A DNA stretch of 64,000 bases from the NCBI GenBank assembly GCA_035506535.1, contig DATJPE010000074.1, positions 1-64,000 on the forward strand. The letters are read 5' to 3'. Made by a program: the position numbers and the translations under genes. The notes under the pieces are model-generated. The model worked only from the letters and a program-made list of their open reading frames with translations. It searched no databases and was not told the DNA's origin. This document shows positions 54,273 through 61,661 of the stretch, in pieces. The DNA comes from Actinomycetes bacterium (GTDB lineage Bacteria > Actinomycetota > Actinomycetes > DATJPE01). Position 1 is the first letter of the stretch. Each line of letters begins with the position of its first letter.

Positions 54273-54842
54273 ATGGACTCGCTCGCCGTGAGGCCGATTC
54301 AGTATCGAAGACACCTGTATTGGTCTGTCGCGCGCTGGGTCGTCTCCACCGTGGTGCTCTTCGGCGCCTACGCCCTGGCCCCCTTGCAGAAGAGCGAGCA
54401 CGACGCCAACGACTACGTCGCCTTCGCGGTCGCCCTGGCGTGCATCGGCGTCGTCACGACGTGGCAGATCGTGGCCGTCTCCAGGTCGCCGTTCCCGCGG
54501 CTGCGCGCCTTCGAGGCCATCGCGGTCAGCGCCCCCCTGCTCGTGCTCGTCTTCGCCGCCACCTATGTCTCGATGTCGAACGGAACGGCGGGCAGCTTCA
54601 CCTCGTCGATGACCAAGATCGACGCCATCTACTTCACGGTGACCGTGCTGGCCACGGTCGGGTTCGGCGACATCACGGCGGTGTCAGAGACCGCCCGGAT
54701 CGTGGTCACGATCCAGATGATCGTCGACATCGTCTTCATCGGAGTGGTGGTGCGCGCGCTGGTCATGGTGACCCAGCGACGGGTCGCCAGCCTGTCGAAG
54801 GCGGATGCCGAGGACTTCCCTCCCGCGCCGTCGAAGACTTGA
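54273..54842 (+). CDS. Two-pore-helix potassium channel family protein
   Basis: 189 aa with four TM segments. The K+ selectivity filter is T128-VGFG-D133 (FTVTVLATVGFGD). It lacks RCK/TrkA domains, so gating ligands are not predicted. It overlaps nothing and diverges from the permease by 91 bp. The convergent neighbour ending at 54853 is itself channel-like. Confidence 0.85.
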   Translation: MDSLAVRPIQYRRHLYWSVARWVVSTVVLFGAYALAPLQKSEHDANDYVAFAVALACIGVVTTWQIVAVSRSPFPRLRAFEAIAVSAPLLVLVFAATYVSMSNGTAGSFTSSMTKIDAIYFTVTVLATVGFGDITAVSETARIVVTIQMIVDIVFIGVVVRALVMVTQRRVASLSKADAEDFPPAPSKT

Positions 54843-54852
54843 CCGGTCGGCG

Positions 54853-55518
54853 TCAGCTCGGCAGGACGTTGATGACCCGGGCCAGCACTACGGCGAGCAC
54901 CGACAGCGAGATGAGCGACTGCAGCGTCATCAGGCCCTTCGCGCGGATCGTCATCGGCACCGCATCCGTCGGGCTGAACGCGACGACGTTGGTGTAGGAC
55001 AGGTAGAGGTGGTCGGCGAAGTGCGGCTGCCATCCCGGTCGGGCCAACCCCTCGGCCTCGTGCTGGGGGAACATGAAGTCCGGGTAGGGGGGCGGCTGGC
55101 GCATCCGTCCTTGCGGTCCGCCGGCGTCGATCTGCCAGTAGAAGAGCCCGAAGGTCACGACGTTGGTGAGGATCACCAGCAGCGCCGCGGTCAGCAGCCG
55201 GTCGACCCCGGGGGGCGCCGTGCCGACCTTCGAGCCCGAGAGCACGACGTAGACCAGCCTCGCGGCCGCTCCCGTGTTCGCCACGAGGAGCACGCCGAAC
55301 AGGGCAAGCACGACCGGTCGAGCACCCCGCGGGACCGGTCCCGGTCGGGCTGCGATGGCCAGCAGAGCGACGAAGACCACCCCCTCGATGACCGGGACGA
55401 CCGACGGTGGCCCGACGCGCAGCCGCGACGGGACGAACACCTGCGGCACGATGACGAGGAAGAGCGCCGTCAACGGCCAGACGTAGCTCTCGGGGACGTG
55501 CTTGTTCTCCTCGGACAC
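54853..55518 (-). CDS. Channel-like membrane protein lacking a K+ filter
   Basis: 221 aa with five or six hydrophobic segments. The C-terminal stretch YLSYTNVVAFSPTDAVPMTIRAK followed by a last helix (LISLSVLAVVLARVIN) resembles the pore-helix/filter/TM2 layout of two-TM channels. In place of TVGYGD the filter position reads VVAFSPTD (178-185). It may therefore be a non-conducting or differently selective relative. GTG 55518. Convergent with the true channel gene, 10 bp between stops. Confidence 0.72.
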   Translation of the reverse strand: MSEENKHVPESYVWPLTALFLVIVPQVFVPSRLRVGPPSVVPVIEGVVFVALLAIAARPGPVPRGARPVVLALFGVLLVANTGAAARLVYVVLSGSKVGTAPPGVDRLLTAALLVILTNVVTFGLFYWQIDAGGPQGRMRQPPPYPDFMFPQHEAEGLARPGWQPHFADHLYLSYTNVVAFSPTDAVPMTIRAKGLMTLQSLISLSVLAVVLARVINVLPS

Positions 55519-55576
55519 GAGAGCAGAGTCTGCCCGGCTGCGCGCGGTGGCTGGGGCGCTTTCGGAGGGCTCTGGC

Positions 55577-55582
55577 TACCCT
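55577..55582 (+). promoter_or_regulatory. -10 hexamer TACCCT for nagA
   Basis: 8 nt before ATG 55591 with no ribosome binding site: leaderless. Confidence 0.6.
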
Positions 55583-55590
55583 GACCCACG

Positions 55591-56817
55591 ATGGAGCACC
55601 CCGGCTCGACTCTCGTGAAGGGCCGCCTGGTGCTGCCCTCGGGCGTCGCCGAGGGGTGGGTGCGCACGACTGGGCCCAGCATCGTCGGCGTCGGCGCCGA
55701 CGTCGGTCCGGCCGGTGGCGAGTCGCCGCCCGGCGCCGATGTCGTCGAGACCGACGGGTACGTCCTGCCGGGGCTGGTCGACACCCACTGCCACGGCGCC
55801 CTCGGGTCGGCGTACGCGGACGGGCCGGAGGCGCTCGCCCGCGCGGCGGAGCACCACCACCGGTGCGGGACGACCTCCTTGTTCGCCAGCACGGTGTCGG
55901 AGCGGGCCGCAGACCTCGCCTCGCAGGTCGCCCACCTCGCCGGGGCGAGCGCCCGTGGCGTCGTGGACGGCGTCCACCTCGAGGGGCCGTACCTCTCCGC
56001 GCGCCGTTGCGGGGCGCACCGTCCGGACGTCCTGCGGGACCCGGACCTCGCGGAGGTGGCGGACCTGCTGGACCGAGCGAGCGGGACCCTGCGGTCGATG
56101 ACGCTGGCGCCGGAGCTGCCGGGGGCGCTGGCGCTCGTCCGGATGCTGCGCGACCGCGACGTGACCGTGGCGGTCGGCCACACGGCTGCCTCGACCTCGC
56201 AGACGCGAGCGGCGATCGAGGCGGGGGCGCGGGTCGCGACCCACCTGTTCAACGGCATGGAGCCGATCCATCACCGCGCGGGCGGGCCGGTCGTGGCGCT
56301 GCTCGACGACCCCCGGGTCAGGTGCGAGCTGATCGCCGACGGTGAGCACCTCGACGCCGACGTGGTGCGCTGGGTCTGGCACAGCGTGGGCACCGAACGG
56401 GTGATGCTCGTCAGCGACGCCTCACCGGCGGTCGGCATGCCCGACGGGGAGCTCGCGTGGCGCGGCTCCACGGTGTACGTCGCTTCGGGCCGGGTCCGCA
56501 CGGCGTCGGGTGCCCTCGCCGGCAGCGCCGTGACGCTGCTGGACGCCGTGCGCTGGGTCGTCGGGACCGGCGTACCGCTCGTGGACGCGGTTGCTGCGGC
56601 CTCCCGCGTCCCTGCCGCGTGCTACGGCCTCGCAGACCGCGGGTCGCTCGCCGTCGGCATGCGCGCCGACCTGGTGCTGACCGACGACGACCTCCGGGTC
56701 CGACGCGTCATGCGGGCCGGCGAGTGGCTCGACGGACCGCCGACCATCGGCGGGCCTGCTCTGGTGCCAGCGCTGCCAGCGCCGGCTGATCGAACCCGCC
56801 GCCGGGACTCCCGCTAG
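55591..56817 (+). CDS. nagA: N-acetylglucosamine-6-phosphate deacetylase
   Basis: 408 aa amidohydrolase. Metal ligands H66/H68 (VDTHCHGA), the GVHLEGPYLS glutamate, HTAA and HLFNGMEP histidines and the VSDAS aspartate form the NagA active site. It converts GlcNAc-6-P to glucosamine-6-P in cell-wall recycling. No nagB or PTS gene is adjacent. ATG 55591 is preceded 8 nt by TACCCT. Confidence 0.92.
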   Translation: MEHPGSTLVKGRLVLPSGVAEGWVRTTGPSIVGVGADVGPAGGESPPGADVVETDGYVLPGLVDTHCHGALGSAYADGPEALARAAEHHHRCGTTSLFASTVSERAADLASQVAHLAGASARGVVDGVHLEGPYLSARRCGAHRPDVLRDPDLAEVADLLDRASGTLRSMTLAPELPGALALVRMLRDRDVTVAVGHTAASTSQTRAAIEAGARVATHLFNGMEPIHHRAGGPVVALLDDPRVRCELIADGEHLDADVVRWVWHSVGTERVMLVSDASPAVGMPDGELAWRGSTVYVASGRVRTASGALAGSAVTLLDAVRWVVGTGVPLVDAVAAASRVPAACYGLADRGSLAVGMRADLVLTDDDLRVRRVMRAGEWLDGPPTIGGPALVPALPAPADRTRRRDSR

Positions 56818-56895
56818 CTAGCCAGCCCTAGGCCCCGCACGCACCCGCGCTCCCCGGGCGACTCTTCTGCTGCAGCCCCCCCGGGGGTTGATCTT

Positions 56896-56959
56896 CTGCA
56901 GAAGTCCCTTTTGTCCCGGTCCGGCGGCCACGGAATCTGCACATATGGGACTTCTGCAG
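56896..56959. repeat. 64-bp palindrome, copy C
   Basis: Arms 56896-56916 and 56939-56959; 22-nt loop. Single copy between convergent nagA and corA; the interval 56818-57022 otherwise holds nothing recognisable. Confidence 0.9.
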
Positions 56960-57022
56960 AAGATGGCGGGCGGACGGGCGGGTCAGATCCAGCGCTGTGT
57001 GGATCAGCGCCGGCGGCTGGGG

Positions 57023-58054
57023 TCAGAGCCAGCGCTTGTGCTTGAAGATCGTGTACAGCACGAGGGCGGCCACGATCATGATCGTCGACGAGATGACGAA
57101 CCCCGTACGGTCGCCGAAGCCGGGATAAGGGATGTTCTGGCCGAAGAAGCCGGTGACCGCGGTCGGGACGGCGACGATGGCCACCCAGGCAGTGATCTTG
57201 CGCATGTCGTCGTTCTGCTGGACCGAGACCTCGGCCAGCCGCTCGGCGGCCACGGTCGTCTGGGTGTGCAGCCGCGTCTGGTAGTACTCGATGACCCCGT
57301 GCAGGAACTCCTTCTGACCGTCGGCGGTCCCCTTGACCCGCTCGAACTGGTCGGCGAGGTCGGCCACGAGCGGGCGGGCGCTGGCGGGGACCGCCTGCGT
57401 CGAGACGTTGCAGAGCCGGCCGTAGACCTCACGGCTCATCGTGCCCATCGTGCGGACCGCCAGCAGCTCGTACCAGACACGGAAGAGCTCGTCGAGGAAC
57501 TTCTCGGGGTCGTCGCTGACCTCCTCGAGGGTGACCCGCTTCTCCAGTACGCCGGACTCGCGTGCCAGGCCCGCCACGAAGTCCGCCTGCCGGCGGGCGA
57601 GCGCGGAGACGATGGTGTGCGAGAGCTCGAACGGCGAGGACGGGTGCAGCGTCCCGCGCTCGAGCCAGCGCAGGGCCGCCTTCGTCTCGACGAGGGCCAC
57701 CTCCGGCGCGACGGCCGGGTTGAGCGGACCGTGCACCGTCACCAGGTAGTTCGGTCCGATGAACTGGTCGAGCTCGATGTAGTGGACGTGGCCGCCCCGG
57801 CCGAGCTCGGGCACGTGCAGGACGACGAAGACGTGGTCGGCGTACACGTGCACCTTGGGCACGTGGTTGCGTTCGACGCAGTCCGACACCGCACGCCGGT
57901 GGAACCCGAACACCTCCGAGAGCACCTGACTCCCGTGCTCGTCGCAGCTCGGGATGTCCACCCACACCATGGCGTCGGGTCGTGCCAGCAGGTCCTTCAG
58001 CTCGGAGGGGTCACGGCGCTCCACCACCTCGGGGGTGATCAGGTGTACGTCCAT
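57023..58054 (-). CDS. corA: CorA-type divalent metal ion transporter
   Basis: 343 aa. The cytoplasmic domain is followed by two C-terminal TM helices. The signature loop is FFGQNIPYPG (GQN in place of the usual GMN), so Zn2+ or Ni2+ specificity is possible beside Mg2+. ATG 58054 has GAGAGG upstream; GTG 58060 is in frame. Convergent with nagA. Confidence 0.88.
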   Translation of the reverse strand: MDVHLITPEVVERRDPSELKDLLARPDAMVWVDIPSCDEHGSQVLSEVFGFHRRAVSDCVERNHVPKVHVYADHVFVVLHVPELGRGGHVHYIELDQFIGPNYLVTVHGPLNPAVAPEVALVETKAALRWLERGTLHPSSPFELSHTIVSALARRQADFVAGLARESGVLEKRVTLEEVSDDPEKFLDELFRVWYELLAVRTMGTMSREVYGRLCNVSTQAVPASARPLVADLADQFERVKGTADGQKEFLHGVIEYYQTRLHTQTTVAAERLAEVSVQQNDDMRKITAWVAIVAVPTAVTGFFGQNIPYPGFGDRTGFVISSTIMIVAALVLYTIFKHKRWL

Positions 58055-58220
58055 CGGCACCTCTCAGACCCCGTACGGCTCCTGGTCGCCATGGTGCCTC
58101 CGGGTCCCGCGCCGGACCAGTGAAACGACCGGATCGCCCGTCCGTCGGGTGGGTCCTCAGCGGCCGGTCCCGGTTGGTCCCGAACTGGAAGCGGTAACGA
58201 TCCCGGAACGCTCGGGGTCG

Positions 58221-58226
58221 TAGCGT
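58221..58226 (+). promoter_or_regulatory. -10 hexamer TAGCGT for the multi-TM gene
   Basis: 7 nt before GTG 58234; the in-frame GTG at 58225 overlaps the hexamer and is ruled out. Confidence 0.5.
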
Positions 58227-58233
58227 GCGGCGT

Positions 58234-59466
58234 GTGAACGCGGGCCCCGTCGGTGAGCTCGCCCTGCAGCCGACGGCCGCGGGGCGGCGCTCCTGGCCGG
58301 CAGCTCCCGCTGCGGCCGATGGGCTGGCGGCGCTGGTGGTGCTGCTGGCTGCCGCCGTGATCCCGCTCGACGCGTGGGCCCGGCAGAACGTACTGGTGAA
58401 CGCCGTTCAGCTGATGGCTGGCGTGCCGATGGCTGCCGTGGGCCTCATCGTGGCCCGGCGCCAGCCGGCCAACCCGATCGGGTGGCTTCTGCTGGTGATC
58501 CCGGTGGGCGTCTTGCTCAGCCTCGACGCCGGTCCCTATGAGCGTTTGGTCTACCGCATGGGTCATCGGCTGCCGCTGGGCCCGGCGGCGGTGCTGATGG
58601 GGAACACCGCCTGGGTGGTGCTGACCATCGCGCTGCCACCGGTCCTGATGCTGTTCCCCGACGGCGTGCTGCCCTCACGGCGCTGGCGGTGGGTGCTCTG
58701 GTCGTACCTGATCGCGGCCACCGGGCTGTTCCTGCTCGCCTATGCCGCCATGGTGACGGCCATCCTCACCCAGGGCGTGCACCTCGACGTGAGCGGTGGC
58801 CTGGCCGGGTTCGACCATCCCGCCGGCTCCACGGCCTGGGTCTCGAAGGTCATGGCGCTGTTCCCGGTCCTGCTCGTGTTCTGGCTGGTGTTCGCCGCGC
58901 GTCTGGTGCTGAGCTGGCGGGGGGCAACGGGAGACCGGCGGCAGCAGCTGAAGTGGCTGCTTGCCGGGTCGGTGACGGCGGTGGCCGGATTCGTGCTGAG
59001 CAACACGGTCCCCGCGCTGGACCCCGTCGCGGTCGCGGTCGGCGTCGGGGTGGTGCTTCCGGTGTGCCTCGGGGTGGCGATCCTGAAGTACCGGCTGTAC
59101 GACATCGACCGGATCATCTCTCGCACCCTGGCGTACGCGATCGTCACCGGTGTGCTGGTCGGGGTCTATGCGGGACTGGTGCTGTTGGCCACCCAGGTGC
59201 TGTCGTTCCACACACCCGTGGCGGTCTCCCTCTCCACGTTGGCCGCGGCGGCGTTGTTCAACCCGCTGCGGCGGCGGGTCCAGGTCGTCGTGGACCGGCG
59301 GTTCAACCGGGCCCGCTACGACGCCCACCGGATGGTCGCCGCGTTCGCCGTACGGCTGAACGACGCCGCGGACCTGGACTCGGTTCGCGACGACCTGATC
59401 GCTGTCGTGCACCAGGCGCTGGAGCCGGCCTACGTCACGATGGTGGACCGCGCGGGCCCGTGGTGA
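58234..59466 (+). CDS. Multi-TM membrane protein with sensor-like C-terminus
   Basis: 410 aa. Seven or eight TM helices fill residues 30-355, ending in NPLRRRVQVVVDRRFNRARYDAHRMVAAFAVRLNDAADLDSVRDDLIAVVHQALEPAYVTMV. This last stretch is found before kinase domains in actinobacterial sensor proteins, but here the protein ends without a kinase. Function unknown. The 69 bp between the stop and the convergent sulfatase still read like continuation in another frame (SEDDASLH...PAAAESASG), so the protein may have lost a longer C-terminus by frameshift. Confidence 0.72.
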   Translation: MNAGPVGELALQPTAAGRRSWPAAPAAADGLAALVVLLAAAVIPLDAWARQNVLVNAVQLMAGVPMAAVGLIVARRQPANPIGWLLLVIPVGVLLSLDAGPYERLVYRMGHRLPLGPAAVLMGNTAWVVLTIALPPVLMLFPDGVLPSRRWRWVLWSYLIAATGLFLLAYAAMVTAILTQGVHLDVSGGLAGFDHPAGSTAWVSKVMALFPVLLVFWLVFAARLVLSWRGATGDRRQQLKWLLAGSVTAVAGFVLSNTVPALDPVAVAVGVGVVLPVCLGVAILKYRLYDIDRIISRTLAYAIVTGVLVGVYAGLVLLATQVLSFHTPVAVSLSTLAAAALFNPLRRRVQVVVDRRFNRARYDAHRMVAAFAVRLNDAADLDSVRDDLIAVVHQALEPAYVTMVDRAGPW

Positions 59467-59535
59467 ACTCGCTTCTTCCCCGTCTCCGAAGACGACGCCT
59501 CCCTGCACATCATCCCGGCTGCGGCCGAGTCGGCC

Positions 59536-61365
59536 TCAGGGTTCGACGATGTTGAAGCCGTGGTCGCCGGGCTGCAGCACACCGAGGACCTGCTGCAACC
59601 CGGCGGCGTCTCCGTCGAGAGTCAGGCCGGCGGCGAAGGCGGCGCCGGGGTCACCCGCGGCCAACGCGGCCAGCGCTCGCCGGGGAACGACGAGAGTGAG
59701 GTCGACATCACCGGCCCCGTCCCGGACATAGGTGAACACCCCGTTGCGAAGCGTGGTGCGGTACGTCAGACCGTGGTCGGGGAACACCCAGCGGGCGGAC
59801 AGGTCGAGGTGCCACGCCGCGGGTCCGTTCACCTGGATGGCGACGGCATCGAAGAAGATCTCGGGAGGGAGCTGGCCGAGCAGCTCTGACGGGGCGCCGA
59901 TCGGAGTGCCGAAGTTGCCGGTACGCAACTCCGCCGCGCCGGACAGATAGGCGTTGCGCCACGTACCGTTCTCGCTCCCGAAGCCCAGTTGCTCGAGGAC
60001 GTCGGCCAGCAGCTCCCGGCCGGCTCGGTGGTTCGGTTCGGCGAACACCACATGGTCGAGGACCTGGGCGGCCCACCGCAGGTCGCCCTCCTCGAGGCAG
60101 GCACGAGCCTTGTCGACGACGGCGTCGGCACCGCCCATGAAGGCCACATACCTCGTAGCGGCCTCCTGCGGCGGGTGCTGCCACAGCCGGGCCGGGTTCC
60201 CGTCGTACCAGCCCATGTAGCGCTGGTAGATGGCCTTGACGTTGTGGCTGACCGAGCCGTAGTAGCCGTGGGTGTGCCATGCGCGTTCGAGAACCGGTGG
60301 AAGCTCGAACTGCTCGGCGATCTCCGCGCCCGTGAAGCCCTGGTTGATCATCCGCATCGTCTGGTCGTGGAGGTACGCGTAAAGGTCGCGCTGCAGGCCG
60401 AGGAACTCGAGCACCCGTTCGTTGCCCCATGTCGGCCAGTGATGGGAGGCGAACACGACGTCGGCCCGGGCACCGAACAGCTCGATGGCCTCGGTCAGGT
60501 AGAGCGCCCAGGCATGCGGGTCGCGCACCACGGCACCCCGGAGAGTCACGATGTTGTGCAGGGTGTGGGTGGCGTTCTCGGCCATGCAGAGCGCCTGGCG
60601 GCCGGGGAAGAAGAAGTGCATCTCGGCCGGCGCCTCGGTTCCCGGAGCGAGCTGGAAGACCATGCGCACCCCGTCGACGGTCAGCTCCTGCCCGGTGGCG
60701 GTGACCTCGACCGTCGGCGCGATGAGGCTCACGGTGCCCGTCGAGGTGGTCTGGCCAAGCCCGGCGCCGACGCTGCCGCGCGGGCCGCGGGGCAGCAGCG
60801 CTCCGTACATGTACGCGGCGCGCCGGGTCATCGCGATCCCCGCGTAGACGTTCTCCGCGATCGCTGGCTCCAGGAAGCCCTCCGGCGCGATGACCGGAAC
60901 GCCCGCATCCACCTCCTCCTGGCTGATCACCCCCTTCACTCCGCCCCAGTGGTCGACGTGGGTGTGGGTGTAGATGACCCCGGTCACGGGGCGCTCCCCG
61001 CGGTGCGCCCGGTACAGGCCGAGGGCGGCCGCAGCGGTCTCCGTCGAGATCAGCGGGTCGATCACGATCACTCCCGCATCGCCCTCCACGAACGTCACGT
61101 TGGACAGGTCGAGGCCGCGGACCTGGTAGATGCCCTCGGTCACCTCGAACAGCCCTTGCCGGGCGTTCAGCGCCGACTGCCGCCACAGGCTCGGGTGCAC
61201 CGTGTCCGGTACGTCGCCGGACAGGAAGGCGTACGAATCGCCGTCCCACACGACGTCACCGGCGGCGTTGCGCACCACTCCCGGCTCGAGCGCGGCGACG
61301 AAACCGCGCTGAGCGTCGGCGAGGTCCCGCTCGTCGTCGAAGGGGAACAGCGGGTCGTGCGGCAT
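59536..61365 (-). CDS. Alkylsulfatase-like metallo-beta-lactamase fold enzyme
   Basis: 609 aa. The Zn motif is TxTHTHVDHWGG (H134, H136, D138, H139), followed by HTLHN and ASHHWPTWG ligands of the SdsA1 class. The helical dimerisation and SCP2-like C-terminal domains fill the length expected for this class. It cleaves primary or secondary alkyl sulfates. No signal peptide is evident. ATG 61365 has GAGGAGGG close upstream. Confidence 0.9.
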   Translation of the reverse strand: MPHDPLFPFDDERDLADAQRGFVAALEPGVVRNAAGDVVWDGDSYAFLSGDVPDTVHPSLWRQSALNARQGLFEVTEGIYQVRGLDLSNVTFVEGDAGVIVIDPLISTETAAAALGLYRAHRGERPVTGVIYTHTHVDHWGGVKGVISQEEVDAGVPVIAPEGFLEPAIAENVYAGIAMTRRAAYMYGALLPRGPRGSVGAGLGQTTSTGTVSLIAPTVEVTATGQELTVDGVRMVFQLAPGTEAPAEMHFFFPGRQALCMAENATHTLHNIVTLRGAVVRDPHAWALYLTEAIELFGARADVVFASHHWPTWGNERVLEFLGLQRDLYAYLHDQTMRMINQGFTGAEIAEQFELPPVLERAWHTHGYYGSVSHNVKAIYQRYMGWYDGNPARLWQHPPQEAATRYVAFMGGADAVVDKARACLEEGDLRWAAQVLDHVVFAEPNHRAGRELLADVLEQLGFGSENGTWRNAYLSGAAELRTGNFGTPIGAPSELLGQLPPEIFFDAVAIQVNGPAAWHLDLSARWVFPDHGLTYRTTLRNGVFTYVRDGAGDVDLTLVVPRRALAALAAGDPGAAFAAGLTLDGDAAGLQQVLGVLQPGDHGFNIVEP

Positions 61366-61498
61366 CGGACCCTCCTCATGTCTGCGACCTCGGCCGACCC
61401 GAGTCTGCTCCTGGGCTGCGCCCGGCGCGCAGGCACCCGAGGACGTTGGCCATCGCCGGCGATCATGGGCTCGTCGCGGGGGCCCTGCCCCTCGTGCG

Positions 61499-61572
61499 TG
61501 GAGCGGGTGACGGGAATCGAACCCGCACTGTCAGCTTGGGAAGCTGATGTTCTGCCATTGAACTACACCCGC
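61499..61572 (-). tRNA. tRNA-Gly, anticodon CCC, CCA encoded
   Basis: The minus strand folds as a complete cloverleaf: acceptor GCGGGTG/CACCCGC, D-arm GTTC-GAAC, anticodon stem TCAGC/GCTGA with loop TTCCCAA (anticodon CCC), T-arm GCGGG/CCCGT with TTCGATT loop. The 3' TCCA is part of the gene. A tRNA-Gly next to dcd is common in actinomycetes. Confidence 0.95.
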
Positions 61573-61649
61573 GCCGTACCCTCCCGGGCCCGGACCGCCC
61601 AAGGATAGCCCGGCCGGTCGGTGGGCGGGGGCGTCGGCTTCGTCCCCGG

Positions 61650-61655
61650 TAGGGT
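61650..61655 (+). promoter_or_regulatory. -10 hexamer TAGGGT for dcd
   Basis: 6 nt before ATG 61662; leaderless. Confidence 0.6.
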
Positions 61656-61661
61656 CCCCGC

